A stretch of 40,411 bases of DNA from Sphingomonas sp. Leaf20 (GCF_001421535.1 NZ_LMKN01000009.1:774631-815041), one strand, 5' to 3'. Positions 7,871 to 17,026 are shown, counted from the stretch's first letter. Numbers and translations: made by a program. The notes: a model not told the origin generated them from the sequence alone.

Positions 7871-8265
7871 TTCAGCCTGCACGAAATGTCGCCGATTTTC
7901 GAACTCAGAGCGGCTTTGTACGCGAGAGCCATCCCGTCCAATGGTCATGCCTGAGTGAGACGCATTCGATCTATCAGCGGTGTGGATGAGCGTCGAAAGC
8001 GAGCCCCTGCAGCTAGGGAAACAACCGACTGCAATCTTTTGAAATGTCGGTCAGGAAAGGGTTCTGATCGGCGCCGATCTTGTCCCCTACCATGTAGGTT
8101 TTCGAGGTAGTTCCATTAAATTAGCGATACTTTGCCATGGCAGAGCTTTCGACGCCTATCCACAACCGGCGCCATCGAATGATGGGAGCACAGATCTGGT
8201 CTTCGCTCGGTAAAATCGTGACGGAAATATCGGGGCCATGCATCTATGTTGTGGTCAGGAGTGAA
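7871..8265. other. Intergenic region upstream of the ECF sigma factor gene
   Basis: About 395 bases without a convincing gene. It contains a perfect 14-bp palindrome GATCGGCGCCGATC at 8066-8079 and a small inverted repeat CCTAC-CAT-GTAGG at 8085-8097, possible regulator sites for the sigma gene. An upstream in-frame ATG at 8137 would extend the sigma protein by 43 residues, but those residues do not look like a sigma factor. Confidence 0.45.
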
Positions 8266-8841
8266 ATGAGGCACGTAACTACCGAACTCGTAAACTGGGT
8301 TGCCCAGCGGATTCTGCCGCATGAGCCCGAGTTGCGACGGTGGCTCCGGGCCGGATTTCCTGGCGTTGATGTCGATGATGTCGTCCAGGAAGCCTATTGC
8401 CGGTTGGCCGCGTTGGCAGATTTCAAGCGTGTAGAGGATCCGCGTCGTTATCTGTTTCAGACAGCACGCAACGTGGTTCTGACCGAGCTACGCAGGGCTC
8501 GCGTCGTGCGTATTGAGGCCGTTGGAACCATTGCCGATCTCGAGCTTGCGCTAGCTGCCGACCATCTGTCACCTGAACGTATCGTCGCAGGGCGGGGACT
8601 ATTAGCGAAAGTCGAACATCTTCTAGCCGCGCTTCCAGAGCGAAGCCGAACCATCTTTCGCATGCGAAAGGTCGAAGGACTGTCGCAACGGCATATCGCA
8701 GAAGAATTGGGCGTGACTGAGATGATCGTTGAGAACGATCTGGCACGGGGATTAAAAGTTATCCTTAGTGGCCTTTCAACAGATGACAGGGCAGACTTGC
8801 CATCGCGAAACGAAAGGAACCGCAATGCGCGACCATCCTGA
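8266..8841 (+). CDS. ECF-family RNA polymerase sigma factor (FecI-like)
   Basis: 191 residues from ATG 8266, preceded by AGGAG (8257-8261). Region 2 covers about residues 8-75 (LRRWLRAGFPGVDVDDVVQEAYCRL, then DPRRYLFQTARNVVLTELRR). Region 4 covers about residues 125-175 (LLAALPERSRTIFRMRKVEGLSQRHIAEELGVTE). Length and order are those of iron-starvation/FecI-type extracytoplasmic sigma factors. Its stop overlaps the FecR gene by 17 bp, and the STN-containing receptor follows, so the three form a cell-surface signalling unit in which receptor occupancy frees the sigma factor from FecR. Codon use is less GC-biased than in the downstream receptor barrel. Confidence 0.92.
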   Translation: MRHVTTELVNWVAQRILPHEPELRRWLRAGFPGVDVDDVVQEAYCRLAALADFKRVEDPRRYLFQTARNVVLTELRRARVVRIEAVGTIADLELALAADHLSPERIVAGRGLLAKVEHLLAALPERSRTIFRMRKVEGLSQRHIAEELGVTEMIVENDLARGLKVILSGLSTDDRADLPSRNERNRNARPS

Positions 8842-9751
8842 CGCTATCGACGTTGCTGCAGCGCGGTGGGTCGCGCGGCTGGATCGCGCACCAGACGATG
8901 CGAACTTGGCAGGCGAGATCGACCGTTGGTGTGCAGAACATCCGCGCCACGTTGGTGCCTTGCTGCGTGCCCGTGCTGTTTGGAGTGGGTTGGACGCGGC
9001 CGATGCCCGCATAGTAGAGAGACCGTTATTCTCTCGTCGGCGAGTACTGACGGTCAGCGGGGGCTTAGCGGTTGCTGCCGCGGCCTTAGGCGTGGTCTGG
9101 CTAGAAACGCACCGCAGTATGGGCATAGAAACAGCTGTCGGTGAACGCCGTCTAGCCAGGCTTGAAGACGGATCAACCATCGTTCTCAACACCGCTAGCC
9201 GGACTCGTGTGCGAATGACGCCGGAGCAGCGGTCGGTAGCGCTTGACGATGGCGAGGCCTGGTTCGCGGTAGCAACGGATCATGCTCGACCGTTTGTGGT
9301 CTCTGCGGGCGACGTGCGGGTTCGTGCGGTTGGAACGGCCTTCGCGGTTCGCCGTTATCTGGGCCGCGCTGAGGTGACGGTAACGGAAGGGCGTGTTCGA
9401 GTCTGGTCGGTTGCTGCCCCAGAACGCTTCGTCATGTTAAGCGCTGGCAAGCAAGCAAGCGTAGCAGATGTGTCCGGTACCGCCGAAACCGTCGTCGCAA
9501 ATGCGAAGCCCGCCGAGTCATTAGCCTGGCGACAGGGTGAAATCATACTCGATGGTATGACTTTTGGCGACGCTGCAGCCGAGTTCAACCGGTACAATAG
9601 GCGACAATTATCCGTCGATACACAACTAGCCGAGCGCAGGATCGTGGGTTGGTTTCGCACCGATGATCTGGACGGGTTCGCACGCGCGGCTGCGATAATG
9701 ACGGGTGCGAAGATCGAGAGAGACGGCACTGATTTACGGATCGTAAAATAA
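8825..9751 (+). CDS. FecR-family anti-sigma factor / sigma regulator
   Basis: 308 residues from ATG 8825, with AAAGGAA upstream. The cytoplasmic N-terminal domain (DUF4880-like, AARWVARLDRAPDDANLAGEIDRW then HPRHVGALLRARAVW) binds the sigma factor. A single membrane segment (about residues 60-82, LTVSGGLAVAAAALGVVWL) follows. The periplasmic FecR domain has ETAVGERRLARLEDGSTIVLNTASR and VRAVGTAFAVRR. The C-terminal DUF4974-like part (FGDAAAEFNRYNRRQLSVD, WFRTDDLDGFARAAA) is expected to contact the STN domain of the receptor. It overlaps the sigma gene and lies 93 bp before the receptor. All expected domains are present. Confidence 0.94.
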   Translation: MRDHPDAIDVAAARWVARLDRAPDDANLAGEIDRWCAEHPRHVGALLRARAVWSGLDAADARIVERPLFSRRRVLTVSGGLAVAAAALGVVWLETHRSMGIETAVGERRLARLEDGSTIVLNTASRTRVRMTPEQRSVALDDGEAWFAVATDHARPFVVSAGDVRVRAVGTAFAVRRYLGRAEVTVTEGRVRVWSVAAPERFVMLSAGKQASVADVSGTAETVVANAKPAESLAWRQGEIILDGMTFGDAAAEFNRYNRRQLSVDTQLAERRIVGWFRTDDLDGFARAAAIMTGAKIERDGTDLRIVK

Positions 9752-9766
9752 ATCTCGCAAATCCTG

Positions 9767-9795
9767 ACGGAAACAGGAGCGCGACGCATCTTCCC
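9767..9795 (+). promoter_or_regulatory. Possible ECF-type promoter of TonB receptor 2
   Basis: TGACGGAAAC around 9765-9774 resembles the GGAAA -35 element of FecI-type promoters, with a GC-rich -10 candidate about 16-18 bases downstream. It is in the right place between fecR and the receptor. This is a weak visual match only. Confidence 0.2.
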
Positions 9796-9844
9796 TGCAG
9801 ACGCGCTAAAGACGCGGTCGGCAGATCGTAAGGGGAGGATTATA

Positions 9845-12637
9845 ATGCGTTCGCAGTTCTATATGGGCCTTATGTTGACCAGCGTCGCGGTTGCCGCATC
9901 GCCAGCAGTTGCTTTCGGACAGACCCGAAACTTTGATGTCGCCGCCCAGTCGGCATCGACCGGTATCGTCGCATTCGCACGCCAGGCGGGCATCCAGATC
10001 ATTGCGCCTGAAGACGCTACGCGCGGTCGACGGATCGTCGCAATCAAAGGCAATCTTGCAGTCGCCGACGGCCTCCGCCAGATCGCTAACGCCTCCGGTC
10101 TCAAGATCGTGTCATTCAATGGCCGCACGGCTGTGCTCGCGACTGGGGTTATGGCGGCACCCCGCTCGACAACTCAAGTATCAACCGCAGTTGCGCAGGA
10201 TACAACCGCTCCAACTGCGGTGGGCGCATCTGATGAGAACGCGGACATAGTCGTCACGGGGCAAACATCCCGTAATCGAGCTCTAATAACATCGTCAGCT
10301 GATATTACGCTAGCGTCGCGCGCCGATATCGACCGCAAGGCTCCGCGGTCGACCGCGGATATGCTTGAACTTATCCCCGGCATTTTCGTCGAGTCGACCG
10401 CGGGCGCCGTATCGAACAATTATTCGGTGCGCGGCCTGCAAGGTGGCGGCCAGCGCTTCATCCAGCTGGAAGAGGACGGCATACCGATCCTGTACAGCGG
10501 CGGCGGTGCCGACTTCTTCTTCGACCAGGACCTGACGATCGATCGCCTCGAAGCGGTAAAGGGTGGCTCGTCAGGCGTATTGACCGTCAATGGTGCCGGC
10601 GCGACGATCAACTTCATTTCCAAGACGCCGAACTTCACGCGTACCGAAGCGATGGCGCGCGGCAGCTACTACAATTACGGCCAGAAGCGCGGCGAACTGT
10701 ACCTGTCGTCGCCCATCACCGACAAGCTGGCGTTCAACGTCGGCGGCTATTTCCAGTCGAGCCCTGGCGTGCGCGACAACCCGTTCGACTATCGCGGCTG
10801 GCGCATCAAGGGCGCGCTGGAATATCGCCCCGAGGCCGGTGGCTATATCCGCATCTCCGCCAAGGGCGGCGATATCGAGAATGCCTTTTACGCGGATCAG
10901 CCGTACCGCTTCATTGATGGCGAGCCGAGCGGTATCCCGAGCCTCAGCACCCAGTTCGGCAATGTCGGCGGTGATGCGTTCAAGAGCATCCAAGTCCCGG
11001 TCTCGACTTTCGCGAATCCTAGCGGCTTCCGCGAATTCCGCTATCAGGATGGCATCAAGGCGAAGACTGCTCAGTTCCGCATCGACATGGAAACGCCGGT
11101 CAGCGACAGCGTCAACCTGTTCCTCCACAGTCGCTACCTGAAATACTCTTACGACTTCAACGGCCTGTTCCCCGGCTCGGGCACCGGGAACGCCGGTCTG
11201 ACCAGCGCCGTCAACTATCTGACGCCCGGCGCCGGTTCGCCGATCAACGACCTGCTGACCGCGGGGCGAACGGCGTTTCCGACCGCGACGCGCTTCGGCA
11301 TCCGCAACCTGCGGACCGGCACGGTGCTGGGCAGCAACCAGACCACGGACCTGAATGCGCTGAACGGCAACGGCTTCCTCCAGCGCACAACGCTCAACCA
11401 CGATTACATCGACGGCAAGGATTTCGGTCTCAACGGCGGCGGCACGTGGGAATATGAGAGCGGCGGCTTCAAGAACTCGCTGACCGTCGGCGCGATGTAT
11501 TACGACGTGACACGCGAGCAGGACCAGTCGGCGACGGCAAGCGTCGTCAACGACGTGCGGTCGAACAGCGACATCTACGACATCGTCGCGCTGAACGCGG
11601 CTAATGGCGTCGTCGGTACGCTGTCCGATAACGGCCTGGTTTCGTATGGCGACTGGGGCGCTGGCATCCGCACGCGCAAGGACTCCACCGTCTCGTTTTA
11701 TGCCAATGACGAACTGTCGATCGGCGACCTACATCTCGACGGCGGCATCCGCTGGGAGCGCGACTCTGCGACGTTCCTGGACGGTCAGGCAGCGGCGGTG
11801 AACCAGCCGGTGCAGCCAAACGTGCCCGGGCTCATCCGCACGGTCGGATCGACCTTCGACGGGACCTTTGCACGGACGCAGCGGACGCAGTCGAAGGCAG
11901 CGTACACCGCCGGCGCGAACTATCAGTTCACGCCGAACCTCGCGATCTACGCGCGCTATGCGAACGGTTTCCAGACCAACAATACCGATCCTATCACGAC
12001 GATCGAGCTGTACGAGGCTGGTGTCCGCTATCAATACCAGCGCTTCATCAGCGGCTCGGCGACCGTTTTCCAGACCAACTTCAAAAACCAGAACTATAAC
12101 TTCGCCAACCCGACCAACCCATCGCAACAGCAGAACATCAACGCCGACCTGCGCACGCGCGGCGTCGAAGTGGATGTGAACGTCCGTCCGATCACGTGGT
12201 TCTCGGTGGATTTCCAGGGCGTGTTCCAGCAACCCAAGCTGCTCAACCTCGAGATCGACGGCGTTAGCCAAGGTGCGCAGTACGAAGGCAACCGCCCCGA
12301 ACGCACGCCCGCCAAGCTGTTCACGATCACGCCAGCGATCAAGCTGCCGAATGGCTTTGGCGAAGTGTACGGTCGCTACAAATATGTCGGGCGCATTTTC
12401 GCCGATGCCGGCAACGGGGTCGCGCTCCCCAGCTACGGCGTGACCAGCGCGGGGATCACGATCAACGTCAACGACCGGATCCAGGCGAACTTCAACGCCG
12501 ACAACATCTTCAACGTCGTTGGCCTGACCGAGGGCAATCCGCGGCAGGGCCAGACACAGGCGGTAACCGATGGCTATTTCTATGCCCGCGGCATTGTCGG
12601 CACGACCTATGGCGGATCGGTCACGCTAAAATTCTGA
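9845..12637 (+). CDS. TonB-dependent receptor 2 with STN signalling domain (FecA-type transducer)
   Basis: 930 residues, with AGGGGAGG upstream of the ATG. A signal peptide (about 1-26) precedes an STN domain (about residues 28-100: NFDVAAQSASTGIVAFARQ, then IKGNLAVADGLRQIANASG), the part that contacts FecR in FecA-like transducers. A linker leads to ADIVVTGQ (about 134), the plug (MLELIPGIFVESTAG, RFIQLEEDGIPILY, VKGGSSGVLTVNGAGATINFISK) and the 22-strand barrel, ending SVTLKF with the terminal aromatic needed for outer-membrane insertion. The companion sigma/FecR pair should switch it on by ligand. The neighbouring glycosidase-like gene suggests a carbohydrate ligand; that is inference. The first 570 bases look lower in GC than the barrel. 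Confidence 0.95.
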   Translation: MRSQFYMGLMLTSVAVAASPAVAFGQTRNFDVAAQSASTGIVAFARQAGIQIIAPEDATRGRRIVAIKGNLAVADGLRQIANASGLKIVSFNGRTAVLATGVMAAPRSTTQVSTAVAQDTTAPTAVGASDENADIVVTGQTSRNRALITSSADITLASRADIDRKAPRSTADMLELIPGIFVESTAGAVSNNYSVRGLQGGGQRFIQLEEDGIPILYSGGGADFFFDQDLTIDRLEAVKGGSSGVLTVNGAGATINFISKTPNFTRTEAMARGSYYNYGQKRGELYLSSPITDKLAFNVGGYFQSSPGVRDNPFDYRGWRIKGALEYRPEAGGYIRISAKGGDIENAFYADQPYRFIDGEPSGIPSLSTQFGNVGGDAFKSIQVPVSTFANPSGFREFRYQDGIKAKTAQFRIDMETPVSDSVNLFLHSRYLKYSYDFNGLFPGSGTGNAGLTSAVNYLTPGAGSPINDLLTAGRTAFPTATRFGIRNLRTGTVLGSNQTTDLNALNGNGFLQRTTLNHDYIDGKDFGLNGGGTWEYESGGFKNSLTVGAMYYDVTREQDQSATASVVNDVRSNSDIYDIVALNAANGVVGTLSDNGLVSYGDWGAGIRTRKDSTVSFYANDELSIGDLHLDGGIRWERDSATFLDGQAAAVNQPVQPNVPGLIRTVGSTFDGTFARTQRTQSKAAYTAGANYQFTPNLAIYARYANGFQTNNTDPITTIELYEAGVRYQYQRFISGSATVFQTNFKNQNYNFANPTNPSQQQNINADLRTRGVEVDVNVRPITWFSVDFQGVFQQPKLLNLEIDGVSQGAQYEGNRPERTPAKLFTITPAIKLPNGFGEVYGRYKYVGRIFADAGNGVALPSYGVTSAGITINVNDRIQANFNADNIFNVVGLTEGNPRQGQTQAVTDGYFYARGIVGTTYGGSVTLKF

Positions 12638-12663
12638 TCGACCGACGATGTGAGGGTTCAAAC

Positions 12664-12700
12664 GGGGCGGCGAGCAGGCAACTGTTCTGCCGCCCCTTTT
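12664..12700 (+). terminator. Rho-independent terminator or attenuator between receptor 2 and the glycosidase-like gene
   Basis: GGGGCGGC (12664-12671) and GCCGCCCC (12689-12696) form a perfect 8-bp GC stem. The 17-base loop contains an inner CAG/CTG pairing, and TTTT follows at 12697-12700. It lies 27 bases after the receptor stop and just before the co-directional next gene, so it probably lowers rather than abolishes downstream expression. Confidence 0.75.
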
Positions 12701-12715
12701 CGCGGAGTGACAATT

Positions 12716-14737
12716 ATGACGACGATAGCGCGCATGGCGATGGCGGGTGGCCTCGCACTCCTCACCTGCGCCGCGGCGCCGATCACGGCTCGACCGGAGC
12801 TTGCGTATCAGTTGACCGAAGGAAAGAACCTCAACGCCTTCGTCCGCGACAAGGCGGTGGCGGCGCATGTCCTGCTGCGCAACGGTGACGATCCGCGCAT
12901 CCTGGTAGCGTTTCCCGCGGGCAACAGCGGTGTCGGCCTGTGGTTCGCGAACACCGCACGTCCCGTGACCTGGCGGCTGGACCAAGCACCGCTACCGCTG
13001 AACCGCGGAAGCCTGCACGGCATCGTCGCGGTAGCGACCGCCGATGCGGCGCGGTTGGTTCCAAAGCAGGCGGTGTTGTCCAACATCCGCTTCCTGCGCG
13101 ACTATCAGGCGGTCAGTACGTTTCCTGCGGAGCTCGCCGCGACGTCGGTAATCGCCGGGGACACAATCACGTGGCGCCGCAAGCGGCTCGACGGCGCGGC
13201 AGGCTATGAACTGACGCTGCGGGTTGTCGAGGGGCGGATCGACCAGGGCGCGATCATTGCTGGCGCGAACGGGCAAATCCGGTTGGAGATCACGGCGCTG
13301 ACCGGCGACGGACCGCTGACCCCGATCCCGGCGGCGGAGTTGCTCAATGCGACAGCGGCCGCCGATCCCGCTGCGCGCAACGCGCTTGCGTTTCTCAGCT
13401 ACCGGGAGAAGTTCCTGGCGGGTTCCTGGCGCTTCGATACCTATTTCGGGCGCGACACGCTGATGTCGTTGCGGCTGCTAATGCCGGCGCTCAAACCCAT
13501 CGCGATTGAGTCGGGCCTCAATGCGGTCATCGCGCGATTGTCACCCGGCGGCGAAGTCGCGCATGAAGAAGGGATCGGTGAATTTGCGATCCTCGCCAAT
13601 CGCAAGGCGGGCCGCAGCGGTGACGCCGCCGAACTCGACTATGGCATGGTCGACGACGATTACATGCTCGGGCCGGTCGCCGCCGACTATCTGCTCGGGG
13701 CGGGCAAGCAGCGCGCGTCCGCCTATCTGGCCGCACCCCTCGCGAGCGAGAGCCAGCCGGGGCGCGGCGAGACGGTCGGTGCGGCGCTGGTCCGCAATCT
13801 CCGCTTCGTGCTGGCGCAGGCGAATGCGTTCGCCGCAGCCCCATCGGCCCGCAACCTCGTCACGATCAAGCCCGGACGGATGACCGGCGAGTGGCGGGAC
13901 AGCGAGGAAGGCCTCGGCCGCGGCATTTACGCGTATGACGTGAACGCCGCTCTAGTCCCCGCGGCGATCGAAGCGGCAGACCGCCTCGCGCAGGCCGGAC
14001 TACTCGACAGATATCTGTCGGCGGGCGATCGCGCGGCGTTTGGGCGGGCCGGCACGATGGCCGAAGTCTGGCGGACAAAGGCACCCGCGCTGTTCCGCGT
14101 CGAAATTCCTGCTGCAACGGCCGCGGCGGACGTGCGGCGCTATGCGGCGACCCTTGGCGTGCCCGCAGCACCGGCGCTGGCAGCACTGGGCAAGGCCCCC
14201 GTCGTATTTCATGCGCTATCTTTGGGCGCCGATGGCGAGCCGGTTAAGATCGTCAATTCGGACGAGGGCTTTGCGCTGTTGTTCGGGCGACCGTCGTCAA
14301 TCGATCTCGATACCTTTGTGGGCGGGATCATGCAGCCCTTCCCGGCGGGTCTGATGACCGACATCGGCTTGCTGGTAGCTAATCCGGCGTTCGCCGATGG
14401 GGCGGCACAGGCGCGCTTTACGCCCGCGGCATATCACGGCGCAGTCGTCTGGTCGTGGCAGCAGGCGTTGCTGGCGGCGGGGCTTGAACGCCAGTTGCAG
14501 CGGACTGACCTGCCCGCGGCGACCCGGACGCGGCTCAGGACGGCACAGGCGGCGTTGTGGCGCGCAATCGCGGCAGGCAGGACGATCCGCGGATCGGAAC
14601 TCTGGTCTTGGGCGTACAAGGACGGCGGCTACCGCATCGTCGCATTCGGCGCGGGCAAGGCCGATGTCGACGAATCGAACGCGGCGCAATTATGGAGCAC
14701 GGTCTATCTGGCCGTGCAGCCGCCCGGAACTCGCTAA
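12716..14737 (+). CDS. Secreted six-hairpin (alpha/alpha-barrel) glycosidase-like protein
   Basis: 673 residues from ATG 12716, with GGAG at 12704-12707. A signal peptide (MAMAGGLALLTCAAAPITA) precedes a beta-rich N-terminal part, then a helical barrel with GSWRFDTYFGRDTLMSLRLL (about 235-255), GEVAHEEGIGEFAIL (about 279-293), LDYGMVDDDYMLGP (about 306-319) and GEWRDSEEGLGRGIYAYDVNAAL (about 391-413). The Glu pair in HEEG and the Asp cluster in MVDDDY are plausible acid/base residues of a GH15/GH63-like or debranching-type fold. Linkage specificity is unknown. Located after the STN receptor and separated by a terminator, it probably cleaves the sugar that the receptor imports. Its last four bases overlap the convergent dioxygenase-like gene. 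Confidence 0.8.
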   Translation: MTTIARMAMAGGLALLTCAAAPITARPELAYQLTEGKNLNAFVRDKAVAAHVLLRNGDDPRILVAFPAGNSGVGLWFANTARPVTWRLDQAPLPLNRGSLHGIVAVATADAARLVPKQAVLSNIRFLRDYQAVSTFPAELAATSVIAGDTITWRRKRLDGAAGYELTLRVVEGRIDQGAIIAGANGQIRLEITALTGDGPLTPIPAAELLNATAAADPAARNALAFLSYREKFLAGSWRFDTYFGRDTLMSLRLLMPALKPIAIESGLNAVIARLSPGGEVAHEEGIGEFAILANRKAGRSGDAAELDYGMVDDDYMLGPVAADYLLGAGKQRASAYLAAPLASESQPGRGETVGAALVRNLRFVLAQANAFAAAPSARNLVTIKPGRMTGEWRDSEEGLGRGIYAYDVNAALVPAAIEAADRLAQAGLLDRYLSAGDRAAFGRAGTMAEVWRTKAPALFRVEIPAATAAADVRRYAATLGVPAAPALAALGKAPVVFHALSLGADGEPVKIVNSDEGFALLFGRPSSIDLDTFVGGIMQPFPAGLMTDIGLLVANPAFADGAAQARFTPAAYHGAVVWSWQQALLAAGLERQLQRTDLPAATRTRLRTAQAALWRAIAAGRTIRGSELWSWAYKDGGYRIVAFGAGKADVDESNAAQLWSTVYLAVQPPGTR

Positions 14738-15405
14738 CCGGCGAAGAAGCCAGTGATCGTCAGGCGTCCGGTTTGCGGGTCGGACGCCAGCGACACGCCG
14801 TCCGCGATCTCACCCGAATGCAGCAGGCTGCTGCGATACAGCAGCGCACGATTGTACACGCCGTCGATGCGCGCGATCCGTTCGAACAGCTGCGTGTCAC
14901 CGGCGATATAGGACTCGGGTGCGCCGTGCCTCACCAGATCCCGGTTAAGCGCGGCGAAATAAGTATCGCGGCGACTGGCGTCGATCGTCTCGAACCCGGT
15001 CGAACGATGCCGGTAGAACGCGGTACCGCCGGTTTCGTCGGGCACGAGATAATGGATCAGCGCCAGCCGTCCAGGCTCCACCGCATCAACGTGCGGCAGG
15101 CGTTGCTCGATCGACAGCGCGGACGGCGCCATCGTCACGATCGAGAAGCGCGCCTCCAGCAGCGACAGCCCGGCCGACATCCCAAAAACCTGCTTCGCGA
15201 TCGTCGCGATGAGCGCCCCTTGATCGCGCATATAGCTATTGGGAAGCGACGCGGCGATGCCGGGGTAATGTCGTCCTGCCGGGCCATAATCCTGCGTCGC
15301 GGCAAAAACTCGCAGCGCGTGGGGATCGGGGACGAAGTGGTCGATGACGATCACCGGCTCCCCTTCCTTACCGATACGCCGCGCCCGCACGTCGGGCGTC
15401 GTCAT
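14734..15405 (-). CDS. DUF6445-like protein, putative 2-oxoglutarate/Fe(II) dioxygenase fold
   Basis: 223 residues. The sequence has the facial-triad spacing of a 2OG-Fe(II) oxygenase: H105 and D107 in LPHVDAVEPG, H196 in RSSLLHSGEI and R214 in TGRLTITGFF, the last being a likely 2OG-binding arginine. GGTAFYRHRSTG (about 126-137) is a typical DUF6445 stretch. These proteins commonly sit beside tryptophan-halogenase-family genes in sphingomonads, caulobacters and xanthomonads. Here its start overlaps the halogenase stop by 4 bp (ATGA), indicating translational coupling. The substrate is unknown; it may act on the same molecule as the halogenase. Fold assignment is by motif only. Confidence 0.78.
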   Translation of the reverse strand: MTTPDVRARRIGKEGEPVIVIDHFVPDPHALRVFAATQDYGPAGRHYPGIAASLPNSYMRDQGALIATIAKQVFGMSAGLSLLEARFSIVTMAPSALSIEQRLPHVDAVEPGRLALIHYLVPDETGGTAFYRHRSTGFETIDASRRDTYFAALNRDLVRHGAPESYIAGDTQLFERIARIDGVYNRALLYRSSLLHSGEIADGVSLASDPQTGRLTITGFFAG

Positions 15406-16910
15406 CTCCCGGCAACCTGCGGGGCAACGAGCGCTGCGATGGCCGCGTCATGCAAGGGCAGCGTGGGCGTCGCGCGCGCGATGACCGTCTCGATCTGGTT
15501 GAGCTGGCGGCGGTTTGTCGCCGCATCGAGGGTATCGGCCAACGGCGCATGGCCCAAGGCGCCCACCCCCTGCCCCTCCAGCACCGCGAGCCAGCTTGCC
15601 TCGCGGAACAGTTCGTCGGCACTCAACATCAGACGTCCGGCGCGCGTATATTGCGCCATCTTGTCGACCAGCGTGGGAGGCGGCGTCATATGGCGAGTGT
15701 GTTGCCAGAGCGGCGCGTCATGGCCCTGCGTGGCGTGATAGTGCAGGATCAGAAAGTCGCGGATGCCGTCCATGTCACGTGCGAACAGCGTGTTGAACTG
15801 ACGCGCCAGTACGGGGTCGCAATCGGCATCCGGGAACAGCGTGATGAGCTTGGCGATACCGCTCTGGATCAGGTGGATACTGGTCGACTCGAGCGGCTCG
15901 AGGAACCCAGATGACAGCCCGATCGCGACGACATTGCCGCGCCATGCCTCGCGCCGGAATCCTGCGGTGAAGCGAAGCATGCGTGGATCCGCCAGCGCTT
16001 CGCCGTCGAGGTTGGAGAGCAGGGTCGCCACCGCCTCGTCGTCCGACACGAAGCTGCTCGCATAGACATAGCCGTTGCCGGTGCGGTGCTGGAGCGGGAT
16101 CCGCCACTGCCACCCGGCGGGGCGCAGCGTCGACCGCGTGAACGGCGTCGTTGCGGCGATGCGCGCGCACGGCACGGCGACTGCGCGATCGCAGGGCAGC
16201 CAATGCGACCAGTCCTCGAACCGAGCGCCCATCGTCTCGCCGATAAGCAGCGCACGGAAGCCTGAGCAGTCGATGAAAAGATCGCCCTCCAATCGTTCAC
16301 CCCGGTCGCTCGTCAAAGCGGTCACGAAGCCCGTGTCGGGATCACGCTTGATGTCGCGTAACAGGCCCTCGTGTCGGACGACACCGCGTTTTTCGGCAAG
16401 TTGGCGCAGGTGGCGGGCGTATAGGCTGGCGTCAAAATGATAGGCATAGCCGAGCGTCGACAGGATCGACCGCGGATCGTCCACGGGCTTCGCGAAGCGG
16501 CCGACGGCGGCAAGCTGCGCGGCGAGTGAATAGGTTGAGAGCGACCGATCGAGCCCATCCCCCTTGGCCCGCAACCAGTGCTGATGGAACGGTACTGGTC
16601 CAAGATCGACGCCGTAGCGACCAAACGGGTGGAAATACCGCGTGCCGGGTCGCGCCCAATCGACGAATTCGATGCCGAGCTTGAAACTCGCTTTCGTCGC
16701 CGCGACGAACGCCTCCTCGTCTAGTCCGATCAACTGGTTGAACCAGTGGATCGTCGGGATAGTCGCTTCGCCGACACCGATGGTGCCGATTGCGTCAGAT
16801 TCGAGGATGCTGATCTTGACCAGGTCGCCGAACGTGGCGCTCATGGCCGCGGCGGTCATCCACCCCGCGGTTCCTCCGCCAAGGATTACAAGACGTTGCA
16901 CGCGCTTCAT
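15402..16910 (-). CDS. Flavin-dependent halogenase, tryptophan 7-halogenase family
   Basis: 502 residues from ATG 16910 (MKRVQRLVILGGGTAGW); an upstream in-frame ATG at 16946 is less likely. The FAD-binding GGGTAGW lies at residues 8-14. The catalytic lysine is probably in SFKLGIEFVDW (about 74-84). The halogenase signature WxWxIP appears as WQWRIP (about 268), and FLEPLESTSIHLIQSG (about 337-352) carries the conserved Glu. All hallmark residues are present, so it should be active given reduced flavin. Relatives in TonB-receptor loci often act on free indoles or unknown glycan or peptide-linked substrates rather than tryptophan. Coupled to the DUF6445 gene and convergent with the receptor/glycosidase pair. 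No flavin reductase is nearby. Confidence 0.93.
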   Translation of the reverse strand: MKRVQRLVILGGGTAGWMTAAAMSATFGDLVKISILESDAIGTIGVGEATIPTIHWFNQLIGLDEEAFVAATKASFKLGIEFVDWARPGTRYFHPFGRYGVDLGPVPFHQHWLRAKGDGLDRSLSTYSLAAQLAAVGRFAKPVDDPRSILSTLGYAYHFDASLYARHLRQLAEKRGVVRHEGLLRDIKRDPDTGFVTALTSDRGERLEGDLFIDCSGFRALLIGETMGARFEDWSHWLPCDRAVAVPCARIAATTPFTRSTLRPAGWQWRIPLQHRTGNGYVYASSFVSDDEAVATLLSNLDGEALADPRMLRFTAGFRREAWRGNVVAIGLSSGFLEPLESTSIHLIQSGIAKLITLFPDADCDPVLARQFNTLFARDMDGIRDFLILHYHATQGHDAPLWQHTRHMTPPPTLVDKMAQYTRAGRLMLSADELFREASWLAVLEGQGVGALGHAPLADTLDAATNRRQLNQIETVIARATPTLPLHDAAIAALVAPQVAGR

Positions 16911-17026
16911 GCCACGCAGTCCTGCGCAATTTCTCTTGGATAGCAAGCTGCTTCCTTACTCATGCCGGCGCGACGGTTAGCGTCGATAGGTACAGTCCCG
17001 GTTGGCCAGCGGCGTTCTGGCGGCGC

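Noticed and set aside
8137..8265. N-terminal extension of the sigma factor from ATG 8137
   Set aside because: The extra 43 residues have no sigma-factor character, and ATG 8266 has a proper AGGAG.
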